Both the position numbers and the translations under genes were made by a program. From Anastatus disparis (taxonomy: Eukaryota > Arthropoda > Insecta > Hymenoptera > Eupelmidae), in contig JAFFSR010000220.1 of NCBI GenBank assembly GCA_017163975.1, positions 18,556,001 through 18,620,000 of the forward strand: a stretch of DNA of 64,000 nucleotides. Direction: 5' to 3'. The notes beneath the pieces are model-generated. The model was given only the letters and a program-made list of their open reading frames with translations. It did not search any database and was not told the DNA's origin. Shown here in pieces: positions 22,485-35,705 of the stretch (position 1 is its first letter; the number at the start of each line of letters is the position of its first letter).

Positions 22485-25400
22485 CATTCCAGGTCTACAT
22501 TATTCCAAAAATCAAAATAATAATTATCAAGTCATTAAAAAAAATAAGAAACCTAATTTTTTTGAGTAAAAATAATTCAAAGTGAACTTATACTTATTAT
22601 AATAATTTCAAAATGAATAAAGAATATTTTACAATATTAAAAAGACAATAAGCGCGTAATCAAAATATCATCCACTTAAACACTTAAAATGCATTTATAA
22701 TAAACTAAAAAATAGTATACAAAATAGAAAATCAGTATGCAAAAATAAGATGAATATTTTACTTAAACAAATATTCACGAGTGGAAAAATTTTGTCGACC
22801 TTTTTGAAATAAAACATCGGGTGTCGGTCACGTATAGTATCGTTCGCATGCAGAACATTTCAATGCTAAATTAAAAGAAGAATAAATGAGGTAAAAGGAA
22901 AAAAAAATGCTTTATTTAATTGGAATTTAAATAATTTGTATGAATTATCAGTGAAATTTCATTTTTCTTATTACGTTATCTTTTATAATGGATATGAACA
23001 TTTTCCTGCATGATTTTCATTAACAATAAAGAACACTTTAAGAATTAATATATGAAATCAATTTCGAATATATGATTTTAATAATAATTAAAAGATTAAG
23101 ATTATAGTGCAAATTAATGATCCAAGATTTCAACTGACTATAAGTTAAATTTGTTAAACGAAACTACCTTCCTAAATCTCAGTCCCATAATTTAGCTCAC
23201 TAAAAAATTGACACTTTTAATTAGGCTCTTAAATATTAAAAGTGACAAAGTAATAATCATTAACAATTTGTCTTACACGCCATTCCAAAAAAAGTGAAGT
23301 AACCTAGAAAATTTACCATTCATAAATTCAACTTATTATTTTTTTGGAATTTAACAATGTGAAGCTACCTCCTCAACTCGTCTCGAGTTCTTGGCTTTTT
23401 TTTTTCGTTCTTCTCTCCTGGACCCTTCTGGCTCTCGGCACATTTTATTCCAGGCTGCTCGTAAAAATTTAATGGGGTACAAGAAAATTAATTTCGTTGT
23501 ATGCTCGCGCGTGCAAGTAAGAAAAAGAAAAAGAGTCAAAGTTCGAGCTTTGCCTTGTGCTTCTGGATGAAAAAAAAAACGGAAGAGAAAGAGAAAGAAA
23601 AAGGGAGGCTTTTAATAAGAGTTTGCTGATCTTTGTAGAATTTTTTTTAAAGAGAGTTGTGCCGTTCGTATTGAGAGAGGAAAGAAAAAAAAGAGAGAGA
23701 GTGAAAGAAAAAGATTTGAGAATCAACTAAGGTACGCACACGTTTAAGACGATTAAAGTGATGGAGAAATGTGGCGTGACTGATTGAAAATTGTAATGGG
23801 TTTTGATCGAAGTTGTATAAATGGTTATTACGAGGGTTGTAATTGCTTTTGCACGTTTCATGTTTATAGAGCACAAGGAATTATATGAGATTTTTACTTC
23901 ATTTTGTCCTTTGAGAATAACAAAAGAATATAAATCAGAGGAAATTTCGATTATTAAACTTTCGGGAAATTCATTCAGTATTCAAGTGTGAATTTATAAA
24001 AATAAATTATTCATACTTCTCGATTATTTAGCCATTATTTATCAATAACTATTTAGCCTTGTTTTTCAATGTCGAGAAAATAGTAATAAGTCAATAATTC
24101 ATAAATATTTCATTAATTTTGAGTTTTGCAACCATCTATTTATTTTATCAATTGGTGTAAATTTTTCAATAGAAATAAATTTTATTTGATACAATATACT
24201 ATTTTTATAAACATTTTAAATAAACAGGTAAAACATTATAAAATCTTCCGTATTATGTGCCATTATTCCAATATTATTTCCGGTATTATTATTTATCACC
24301 ACTATTTATTTAGCTCTGATAGCTTTTTTTTTTCTACCAAGTCTTACAAAGTTTGTCTCCAAACGTGTGGAATCGTGTTGATGATGCGATAATACCACCT
24401 TCATTTTTTCTTCTTTTTTCATTCTCCTTGTTTTCGCATAGGCCCATTGTTATATCTCGAAAGCCCGCGCCAATAACATCGTCGAAGTAGATAAATAGCG
24501 CGTTCACGCGAAGACCCATTGTCTCCTCTATTCTAGGAAAATAGAAGCTATAACTTCCCAATACCCCATCCTATAAACCCTTTAAAGCTAAGTCATTCCC
24601 ATCGTCTAAGGATCCACGGCTGTGCATAGTGGATCTTCTGTGCTGGCTTCTGATCAAACTTCTGAGAGATTGTACTGTTACGGTTTATTCGTATCTATAT
24701 GACTAAGGTCTATTTCCGTAAAGTACACGTTAAACATAATCTATGCAATGCTAGTATTTAACTGTTAATATCGAAATTACTATTTGACGTGTCATTGGAA
24801 ATGTTCATTAAATTATTTTACTTTTTATTCAAGTGATATATAATTTTTTAATTATTATTTGAAAAAATCTTGATATTAAAATTATTGAAAACAGTGAAAT
24901 ATAAATAGGTTAATACATGATTGAAAATGAAGGATTCGGTTATTATGAAAATATTTGAACTTATATAGCTGTAAAGGAAAAGCATTCATGTTTGATAACA
25001 AATGCAAATATTTGCTTATAACTGGAAATAACGTTAATTAAATTCAATATTGAATCTTTATAAAGCAGAATATTTAACTAATATTAAAACTTAACAAAAT
25101 GTGTTTTTATCAGAATTACTGATTTTGTTTGATAAATTTATCATATTATTTTTTAATTAAATTTAAATGTTAAAAATGTTTCTGATTTTATGGTATCGGT
25201 TAAAAAAACTCATTTTTTTATCTTTTAAAATATTTCATCATTTTTTAAATTTTATCATTATTTAAAAATAAAATAATAATATCGCATCCAATCATATTTT
25301 AAATAAATCGACTTTTAATTAATAATTATTAAAATATATTATCAAAATAATTCATGAAAATCGTTTATTCAAAAAGTAAAAATATTTTAAATGTATAAAC

Positions 25401-25906
25401 TTGTAAAAAATTAATAAAATTGTTTTGAAAAATTAATTAAATTTGTAAATGAATTTTTGCCATTCTAAGCTCAAAATCGTACAGTTCGGAATGAAATTTA
25501 CTATTTTAAATTACACTTAATACAAGTGAATACATTCGGATAATATAGTTTAAACTTTTTAACATCATTCAAAAATGTAATAATTAAAATTTTTGTAAAC
25601 TTAGTATAAAAATTTTTTGACAATAAATCAATATCTTTAAATAAGAAATAAAAAATTTTAACACTGTAAATAATTTCAAGGAAAATTCCATTGTGATTGT
25701 ACGCGATTCCGAACCTTGAGTTCTTGGAAAATAAAATACTTTTTTTTTGTCTTAAATAAAACGAAGAAGAAAAAAAATAAATGAATTCCATCCATCATAA
25801 ATTTTATCCATCAGAAGCAAAATATATTTCCGAAGCTACGGAAGCGCTCACGGAACGCCGACCATAAACTTTGGATGCTTACAGTTCGTAAATATATATA
25901 TGTATG

Positions 25907-25973
<67 letters not shown>

Positions 25974-27003
25974 AAAAGCATCCCTTTGGATATGAGCGCA
26001 TATACTATGACTCAAGCTAAACTGAAGAGAAATAGGGAGAAGGTGGGTAAAATTAAGAGCCTAACAATAAATCCGCGCATGGTTCCGTAAGGCCTTATAC
26101 TCTGGGGTTTGCACATACATGCACACCCACACATACAAACGCTTAATACCTTTAGCTAAGTTAGCTAGAGACTTGACGACTTCACGAGCAGTTAACCGGC
26201 GAATGGCTTGACTGCCCACCCTCTATCCGACCTCCTCTTTTCTCTCTGTCTATTTCTCTCTTGCATTTTCCTAACGTCTAGGGATAATGGCGAACAGCGA
26301 ATTCTATAAGGCGATAACGCGCGAGCGTTTCCCTCCTTTTTCTTATCTATATACTCATCCTCTCGCTCTCTCTCTTCTTCCTTCTCTTCCTATAGCTTTT
26401 TCTTGTTCTAACATTCGTAGAGCTAGGCTGACTGTCCGTCGTTATCGCTAATGTCTTTCTTTCTTTTTTCTCTTTGTCTCTCAGCACTTTTTCCACGTTT
26501 TAGTATATATGCTATACGAAGTCCGAAGAAAACTAGCGTGGAGCCAATGTTTTGCCAGCACGGTATAACTACTATGAATTACAAAATCCTCCCAAATTGT
26601 AATAGTTCTTGGATCTACGGTTTAAGTCTCGATGATGATACTACTGTAAAAAAAAAAGAATTTTCCTTTAAACTCATTCTCTGTATTTCATGTAGTTAAT
26701 TCTTTGCTTATATATTTAGTCGGGATTTTTCCATTGTAAATGGTAGGTAAAATTTATGAGGTCAAGCTTAAATATACTAATTTTTATCGTTTCACAGGAA
26801 ATTTGTGTGTAACTTTTTTCGCTCATATTTTAACTAGTTTTATTGTGCTCCAAACTTGTAATGAATTTGTCGAGAAAAAGATTTGTTACATAAAAAATAG
26901 TACAGAATAGAATTAAACATGATTGAATAAATCAAAAATGTATCGCTCAAAAATACTGTAGGAAGAATTAATCATTGAATGACAGTTTATTTTTTGTTAA
27001 AGA
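22485..27003. other. Non-coding stretch
   Basis: Contains purine-rich tracts (23580-23720), the TA microsatellite and CT-rich runs (26220-26410). The many 60-95-codon frames on both strands overlap each other and show no splice context or recognisable residues. Confidence 0.5.
25890..25971. repeat. TA dinucleotide microsatellite
   Basis: About 60 bases of uninterrupted TA follow a short TATG run. The tract gives rise to a spurious Ile-Tyr reading frame. Confidence 0.95.
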
Positions 27004-27856
27004 TTTTTATAGCACTGCGTGATTTAAATCCGCGCTTAAATCCCGCTGAGCCGAGAGTTAAACGATAAATTTTTACGCTGTTCAATAATGAATATGATGC
27101 TGAATTCACTTAAAACACGCACTTATAATAAGCGATATTTTGAGATCTGGATTATTTTTAAAAGTTTATTCATCGATAATAATAAAGTGTAGATTATTGC
27201 AACTCTTTTATATCGATATTTTTCAAAATAAATAACAATTATAAGCGTGTAAAATACGTGTAAAACCAAAGTTAATATCAGTGTAACATATGAAGCGAAG
27301 CGAAGAGGTAGTCATTTCGACGCTCTAAGACTCAGTCGCGTCTGTGATTCCCCTAAACGCAACTGCTAATACAATACATAAGTTACCAATTGTCGCTCCT
27401 ACGGCCCTAATACATATATGAAAGGAAATTTAGATTTTTATTATTACAGAATTAATTTCAACAGTTTGACATAATGTTATTTCATGTTTTATATAATATT
27501 TTTAGTTTTTTTTCTATTTATTATTCGCGAAGTGCTTAAATTTTGTTTTTTTTCAGTTTTCGCTTTTTTTTACGATTTATTATTCGTAGAATGCCTAGTT
27601 TTGCTAGTATATAGAATTCGTTTTTTTAATGAATTATCATTCGTGGAGTGCATAGCCTTTATTTATTATTGAATTTTGAGAGTATAGATGTAGTGCGGCG
27701 GATTTAAATCACTCGAGTTATAAAATAGTATACGATACTCGCGACTTAAATTCACCTATTATTACACGGCGTTTAGGACCCTCGCTGACGCTCGGGCCCT
27801 AACCTCGCCGTGTAATAATAGGTAATTTAAGTCGCCCGTATCGTAATATACTATTA
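27004..27856. mobile_element. Non-autonomous element with terminal hairpin, member A
   Basis: The left end (TTTTTATAGCACTGCGTGAT then TTAAATCCGCGC) is an imperfect inverted match to 27690-27727 (GCGGCGGATTTAAATCAC…TTATAAAA). The right end continues into an imperfect palindrome of about 130 bp (27725-27855) centred on CCCTCGCTGACGCTCGGGC, with arms containing CTATTATTACACGGCG. Between them, at about 27515-27660, a T-rich unit of about 57 bp with the core ATTATTCGTAGAATGCCTAG is repeated three times. No transposase frame is present. The superfamily is unknown to me. Confidence 0.65.
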
Positions 27857-30800
27857 TTCAATTTCTATTATATGATAGAATTTCAGTGGCGATATCTAAA
27901 TTGCACTGGTAGTCTAAATCATAATTAATTATATGACAGTTTCTAAAAAATTATGAATACTACTGTAACTGTTCAACATGCATCCAAACAATATTTAAAA
28001 AATTTTAAGTAAAAGAAATAATTAACGCGTTCCATGATTATAAAGAAATCAAATATAAAGGTATAATTAAATACAAGAAGTCAAGATATAAATAGAGTTA
28101 CCAAATCAGCCCGGAAGCCAAACTAAGGATTTTAGCAATTTCGTCTTTCGGTGTTGAAAACCACCAGGGAAAATTACCAAGACAAGAAAAGAAGATGAGT
28201 CGGAAGTAGAAAGGAAATCGTTGTTATATACGTATATACTTGACTTTGGCGAGGGGAAGAAGAAAAAGTCTTAGCTTTTGTGTAGACTCTGGGCAAATTT
28301 CATTAACGATCTTACTCCACCTATTTGAATGACTTACGGGGAAGTAAAAGAAAAGTCGCAAAGGGATTTTCCAAGCGACAAAATAAGAAAATGAAAAAAA
28401 AATAAAGAAAAGAAAGTAAATAAATAAAAGCTGTCGCACATTTAAAATGTGAGTGTTCTCTTTGCTTGACTTAAGCGAAGCATTTCCGTAACAGCAAGAA
28501 AGAGAAATTGCCGTATATACGAGTATACTGAGCTTACAAGCAAAAAGAATCTTGCAGTGTACGAGACAAATCACGTTCTATGAAGTGCTTTGTTTTAGAT
28601 AGTACGTGAAAATTATCCCTTTTAACTTTATTAAAAATAATGAAAAGTTAAAGAATAACTGTTTTTCAGAATTTTTAAAGATTAGAGTTTCGATATTTGT
28701 GAAAAAAAATGAATTAAAAAGGACATAATAATTCAAATAATTTTCAGGAATCAAATTTGACATTGATAAAGTAAACATTATATTGTTCGTTTTAATTATA
28801 AGTCTTATTTACTTATGTTGCTTTTTGTATTCAAAAGAATCTTCGAAAAGTATGAATATCAATATGAAAATGTTTTTGTACCGATGTATGTTTGTTTTAA
28901 CAATTGCTGCAATTAAAGCTTGTTTTTCAAGAGGATTGGTGTTACAGTTTCTTTTTTAAAACCCAGAAAATTTTCAAGCTTTTACACGTATGCTGTTAAA
29001 AATGATTCTTCTATTCATTCTCTTAAGCACCAGGCAAACCACACCGAGTTTTCATATTTTTGTTTTGTTTTTCGCTTTTTTTTTTGCTATTGTTGCGATT
29101 GTGAAATTGCAAAAATACATCTTCATATGTAACTCTTACTTATTCATGTACATTTCTTGTATATGCAATACGCGGTACTGGGTGCTACACACTTTCATTC
29201 ACACTCGTATCCACTCAGACGTAGACTTTTATTTTTTTTTTTTACACCACTTTCTCTCAGCTACGAAATTAAATGGACGAGGTACTCATCTTTCATAGAA
29301 GTACCAAGTCTCTCTCAACTTGTGTAGACATAGTTTTCCAGTGGTTCTCTCGTTCTAAAATATCACTACCATTTCATTTGATATGTCCTCATTATAACTC
29401 TATGATAGTTTGTTTTATAGTATGTACATTTAAGATTTGGACTCATTTGCTATAGAAAATAGTAGAAGTAAACAAATTTCAGGTACAAAAAACATAGTTG
29501 TACTTTTTATTAGTTCAGTCCCGGTTTTTACAAAATTTGTAAACATTCCATGTTTTTCGTGATGTGGATTGATTAATACAAAATTTTTATAAAATACTTT
29601 AGAAAAATTTCCTACCTTGGAAAAATTTAAAAAATCGATTATTGTTAATAAAGGGTTGCAAGTAATAACACTCTTGAAACATTTAGAAAAACTTTAAATG
29701 CCCATTGACATTTATTTCCATAAGATTTATAGTTAACATTTGAGAAGATGTCAAGTTTTAATTATTGCTTGTATCATTCTTTGCTAAAGTCAGGACTATC
29801 ATACGACTTTAATCGCAATATTTGTACCCTATCCATATAAACATAAAAGTCAACGTATGTTTCATAGAAGTAAAGGGGATGAATATGGGCTTGTATATAG
29901 TGGAGCGAAGATTTTCAAGAGATTCACGAAGACATTTACGTTTCGGCGCATATAGTGTCATTTTTTAGTTGAGCCTCTCTCCGGCTCACTTTCTAGAGAT
30001 TTACGAGATCACGACAACGACCTAAGCTATATACACGTTGCTGCCATACGATCGTAAAATGCCCTTTTCCCAAAAGAACGAGCCTCTGTTGTTAGCTAAA
30101 GAAAAAAAGAGAGAAAAAGTGAGTATACTAGTAGAAGAAGAAGAAGAATAATAAAAAGATAGTATATACGTCGTTAGGAGAAATTTTCTACATTGCATCC
30201 CAGAAGGATGAGAGAGAGAGTAAAAGAGAAAATATCATCCCCTTTGTTGAGATGGGAACGATATTTTCACCGAACGAAATATAACGAGTTGAGCGCCTCG
30301 AGTATTTCGTATTATACTTTATATGTATACCGTACAGCAGGATAAATCAGACGATTAAAAGTACTACTTGACTATCTTTTTGGGTAGAGGCTTTACGAAA
30401 ATCGTTCCTCTACTGCTGCCTGCATCACTGCAGGAGCTTTTTGCCTATATACTTTTTGGCAATAATATAATGCTAAGTGAGCCTAGAGGTTAATGCTTCT
30501 CTAACTTTTCCCCTCATTGCAAAAATTTTTTGACCTTGAACGCTTGTAATATTCGTAGGGTGCGCTATACTCTTTCTCTAATAGTTTACCGTTGCTTTAT
30601 TCTTTTCTCTTCTTCTTTTTTTTCCAGGCTGTTCCTATCTGCTACTACTTCTACTTCTGCTTCTATTCGTATAGTATACGGCTGGGTAATTTTGCTACCC
30701 TCTTGCTTTACCTCATTCCCTTTCCTCTTGTCTATATCTCATCGTTGAGCTTGCGAGATATTGCGGACGCATAAATCAAAAATATTGTTTTTGAAAAGAA

Positions 30801-32775
30801 GAAGAAAAAAAAACACAGTTTGCTTATAATGTGAAGAGAGTTTTACCCCGATCGCTCGTTCTCTTTTATCCTTTCTCCGTACCTTTTAGTTCTCAACTTT
30901 AGCGTTTATATAACTGTAAATAACTTTTATGAGAAATCCTTTAATGATTTGTCTTCAATACTTTTGTTTTTATGAATTTAAAGTATAGTCTTGACTTGAT
31001 TAGAAAAAAAGTTGATTAAAGAAGTACAAGAAGCCAGTATACGGGATTCGGTCTTACCCAATTACTTGCTCGAAAAAAGGTGCCGTAAGGGTTTTACCTT
31101 CTTTTTTTTTCTTCTTTCTTCCTTTTTTTTCTTACTTACCCTCGCTCGTTTTCGCATCTTCTCTTTTCTTATCTCGACGAAAGTAACCTAACACGATAAG
31201 GAACTGCAACGAGGCCGAATATCGTTGCCTTTCGGCTTTTCTTTATTGCTTTCTTTTTTTTCTACTGTTCTTTCTTTTTTGATTTGAAGAATTCTTTGCT
31301 TGCTGTATTGGGGTTACTTAAAATTTTTCAATTTTTGGAGATTTATTTTAATTATATGTTAAACAATTTATGGGTAATACAGTGCACCAGAAGATAATTA
31401 GTAAACAATTTATGTCAATATTCAGCACATATTTTTTATCAATGAAAATTTTTCAAAATATTAAATTATTTTACACACAACAAATGTATAATACTTGAAA
31501 TTTTTAAAATTATTACAAATTAAATTATCAAATAATTATATTTATGAAAATTGAATTAAATATTAAATATTTAATAATTTTTTATTTTTGTTACAGGTAC
31601 GTAAGATATTTACAAAACTACTATTAGAGTCGAAACCGTAAGTTATACCAAATGTTTGTACTTCAAAATTATTTTAATTGAAAATATTAAATTTGTTTGA
31701 TAAAAAATTTTATTATCTACCATTATTTCAGAAATCATAAAAGATATATAATGGTTCAATATTAATGTTGAATCATTCTTATTCAGTCTTTAGTTATTGA
31801 AATTAAAACTTCAGAAAATTGTCAAAAAGGGTTGAATTTTCAAAATTTATAACTTTTTGTTTTTTTACAATAATTATTAGAATTATTATACAAACATTTT
31901 GCACTGGGTCAATCTATCTTATACGATTGACTTTTGATAATTTTTACAATTGATTCTACAAGCTTAGATTATAGTAATGGAAGGCTAAGTACCTTTTATT
32001 CATCTGTTTCTTCACGGCCTGGTCTCCCATTAACTCGCTGTACTATAATACACGCTGTCCAAAAGTTACCTTAAGTAAATGCCCAACGATTAAAATCAAA
32101 GTAAAAAATAATTATATTCTGTAAAATTATTTACTTTTTCCTAAATTTTATTAAAGTACACCCAATGATTACTTCACAATAAGCAATTTGTAATTATTAG
32201 ATATAATATATATGTTAAGCTTTAACTATAACTAAATATCATTTTTTGTTAAAAAAAATTAACATTAATTTTTTCAAGGTCGTTAAATGCTGATGTATAT
32301 AATACCATTAACATATTCGTCTTCAAGAAGGAAAACTTGCTGCAAAAGAGGCAACATTTTAAATCAGCAAAAGTAGTTTAAAAATTTTTAATTATTGTTT
32401 TTCGCAAAGCAAATATCTAAAGTAAATGATTTCTAATTTGCAATGAAAATTATAATTTTTATTGAATAATCGCAATATATGTAAATTTCAAATCGATGAA
32501 TCATCATATACATTAATAACAAATCTGCGATTAAAGACTATCAGATTATTTTACTCGTAACGGTTTGAACTAACAAATAAATATTTATATAAAAAATATT
32601 ATTGGTATAGTTTAGGATCTTTATTATTTTGAATTCTCTTAAGTTTCTTATAAATCAATGCAACGAACGTCTATATCGAATTCTTTTTGATTGTGGGAGT
32701 TCCATGTGTCAACCTCATTTTTCGAAGTCCTTACTTATCATCAAACATAGCCTTTTTTCCAATAAATCATAATAA
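27857..32775. other. Non-coding stretch with pyrimidine and purine tracts
   Basis: GAA run at 30133-30150 and T/C-rich tracts at 30600-30640 and 31100-31145. Short open frames (for example 28224-28574 minus and 28990-29298 plus) are phenylalanine-rich products of T-rich sequence. No gene seen. Confidence 0.5.
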
Positions 32776-33072
32776 TTTTTATAGTACTGCGTGATTTAAA
32801 CCCGCGCTTAAATCTCGTTTGACCAGAATTTAAAATGTTTATTTTTACACTCTGCGATAATGAATATAATGCTGAATTTCCTTAAATCACGTATCTATAA
32901 TAACCGATAATTTGATATTTGGATTATTTTTAAGAGTTTATTCATCGATAATAATAAGGTGTAGATTATTGCAACTCTTTTATATCGATATTTTTCAAAT
33001 GAAATAACAATTTTGAGAGTACAGATGTAGTGAGGCGAATTTAAATCACTCGAGCTATAGAATAGTATACTA
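32776..33072. mobile_element. Non-autonomous element, member B (internally deleted)
   Basis: Matches member A at both ends (TTTTTATAGTACTGCGTGAT; AATTTAAATCACTCGAGC) and across its first 230 bases. It has lost everything from AAATAACAA to TTTTGAGAGTA, including the three tandem units. The terminal hairpin is reduced to AATAGTATACTATT, the two outermost arm ends of member A's palindrome joined together. It directly abuts the third gene copy. Confidence 0.65.
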
Positions 33073-33783
33073 TTTTAATAGCATAGTATAATTTTCTATT
33101 ATTTCTTACATTGAATTAAGAAGATTTAAAAAAATAATGGTAAGCAAATTATGTTGGATAAATTAACAAATAAATTATCTAGATAATAGCCTGTTTGTTT
33201 AACATAAAACTGATCACACATATTACAATTGTCGTCTAGTCAATCAAAGATTAATCTAAAAATAATTTTAAATTTTTCCGGATTTTCGATATTAGGTAGT
33301 GAATGATATCCGATGGTTTTGTGACCATAGGAAAATATATTTTTTTAATGAAAACGATGGTATTATATATGTTTGTTTATTTCAAAATTTAAAAATTATT
33401 TTACAAATAACATCGATCATCAAAACAAAATCGTGTGATGTAAATATAAGATGATAGAATTTTTTTGTTTTCTCTAGTTCACTTTTACAATAAATTAATT
33501 TTAAAAAAATTTGAAGGACCAAGCCATAGTGTTTCCACAATGTCTTGTTACAAAATTCTTATTATTTTTTATTTGATAAAAATTGATAATTTTAAAATTT
33601 TTTAAATTTTGCTTACAAACATTGATTTAAAAATGCTCATTAATTAATTCTAAATTATTTCGAAGATTTAATCGAACATTTTCTTTGTTTTATGTCACAA
33701 AACTAGAATAAAACGTAATAATGTATAATAAATTTTGTGTATAAATTTGGATTTAACAAAATGACATGATACAAAAAGTTAAA

Positions 33784-35454
33784 TTAATTAAAATCTTTTT
33801 TGTTATAACATTTGGGAGATGTTAGATGAGGCTTTCGGACACAAATGAATTTTCCACAGTATTGGTTTTTATCATTTTCATATACCTTTAAACTACGACT
33901 ATATTTCGTGCATAGATTAGGTAAAATTACCTTTTCATTTTCGTCATATATATCTTCGTCATATATATCTTTCTCATATATATCTTCGTCATATATCTCA
34001 CAAATAAGAAAAGGAAAACAATAAATTTTGACAGGTCCATGTTTCCTTTCGATTGAGTCGTACATATAAATAAAGTATTCGGACGTAGTATAATTCTTGT
34101 AACAATCATATTTACCACAAGGTTCATAAGATGGACAAGGACATTCAAGGGTTCCTATCAAAAGGTCCTTATTCTGTAAACAAGATATAGACATAATTGT
34201 AACTTTTTTATCTTCAAAAACGTTTTTCTATTTATATTTAGAGTGACCCCGTAGATTGTATTGTGAACAGTCCATTAAATAGGAATTTGGTTTATTTTGA
34301 TATGCCACGCAGACGTCAAAAATTTTATCTACAATAGAAAATGCAGAGCTAATCCCGTCTGCGTATGGAACTCGAATTTTCTTCAGCTCTTGAATTTCTT
34401 TAAAAATAAAAGTAATATTTAATATATTATTAATGAAAATGGAATTTAATTAACAAATATGCATATTTAAATATATGTATGAATTAAAAAATCTTTCATC
34501 ACAAATAACTAATTTTGAGAGATAATATTGTATGCGTATATGGGGTACTAGTAAAAATAAGGTACTGATGAAATTGAGAAATTATTTAATATATTTTTTT
34601 TAACGTCGCTATATATATGCTATCCTGTTTTTGTTATTATTAAATTTTAAAAAGGAGCGTCTGTTTTATATACATAAGATACATATAAATTATGTCTTTA
34701 TGAATCAATTGACAAGAAACTTATTTGCCTCTAATGGAAATAAGTTTTTTAACTATTAGTTATTGTTAAAAATATGGGAATTTTAACAAAAATAACTGTT
34801 ATTCACATTTATTTGCATTTTTCAAAATTTTAGAAATTATAAAAAATTCATCTTTTTGAATATAAAAATTTTATCAACTTTAAATTAATGTATAATTGTA
34901 GATTACAATACATTAGCATAAATTAATGTATACAATTATGATTCATTACAAATAGCTTTAAATAATTGTGAATTTAATTGCAAAATAATTTCTATTGAAT
35001 CTACTATAAATAGTCTTGTCTCTCAAAGTATGAATTGTGTGAACATGATTAGTTTATTATCTCTAGTTAATATTATAATAAATTAATATGTAAAAGTCTT
35101 GAATAATATTTATGTTTAAATTTAAATTTTAGTATTCTAAAATATCAAATTTCTAAAATTATGCACGGACAAAAATGAAAGCAATATCAAACAATTTTTT
35201 CATGCTTTGCTACAGCAGAATTTCTTTTTGATTTAAAATTGAAGTTAGCTTAAGGCATGCGGTTCGATTCAAATGTATTTGTACTAGATCCTAAGAGGAA
35301 TCTGTTTGAAAAATTAAATTTGTAATATTGAATTTGTTTTGGAAGCTAAATGATTTTCACATAGGGGCAAAATAACAAAATTTTTTGACCAAGCAGACTT
35401 ATATCTTCTATTACATATTAATTTATTTTTGTTGAATTGAAATACTAGCAGACT
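33784..35454 (-). pseudogene. Decayed third copy: exon 2 plus intron, no exon 1
   Basis: Exon 2 homology runs 34397-33784. It starts after the same acceptor as copies 1 and 2 and ends at the same place before TAA. It is followed upstream by the conserved intron (34398 to about 35454). Two breaks are visible. A TAG at 34228-34230 replaces the TGG tryptophan codon of the EWSN motif. Exon 1 and the promoter are missing, because homology stops at about 35455 and resumes at 35512 with sequence that lies beyond the promoter in the other copies. Total length (614 nt) still keeps the frame relative to the other copies, and most cysteines remain. Residues near the middle are expanded by a 15-bp tandem repeat (about 33948-34000) encoding repeats like DIYDE. 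Outside its first 100 nt the exon is far more diverged than the intron. Without a signal peptide it cannot make the secreted product, although a downstream ATG at 34194 opens 136 codons. Confidence 0.8.
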
Positions 35455-35615
35455 TGCGCGCTCACAGTTCAAATACTATTTTTGTTAGTGTACTATCAGT
35501 TGTTCTAAAAGCAAAATATTTATTACGTTTAAGTTTTAAATTGTATTGAATGAAATGTTATATTTTTTCAATATAATGTTACAATGAATATGCATGGTGA
35601 AAATTTGTAAACACA

Positions 35616-35705
35616 CCCGCGTAAAAATTGAACCATTGCCAATATATTGCCAAGAGAGTTGCTTATCTTGGCAATATATTGGCAATGGTTTAATTTTTAC
35701 GCGGG
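35616..35705. mobile_element. 90-bp hairpin element with CA target duplication
   Basis: Arms of 39 bases (CCCGCGTAAAAATTGAACC… and …TTTAATTTTTACGCGGG) differ at one base and surround a 12-base loop. The element sits between duplicated CA dinucleotides (35614-35615, 35706-35707). The matching positions of gene units 1 and 2 (TTTGTAAACACAATTTAAAC and TTTGTAAACAAAATTTAAAC) lack it, which gives clean empty sites. Confidence 0.85.

Noticed and set aside
25875..26090. 71-codon frame with Ile-Tyr repeats
   Set aside because: Translation of a TA microsatellite.
28224..28574. 116-codon minus-strand frame
   Set aside because: Phe- and Leu-rich from an A-rich tract, with no domain, splice or duplicate support.
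30592..30774. Signal-peptide-like hydrophobic frames
   Set aside because: T- and C-rich tract translated in two frames, with no downstream exon signal.
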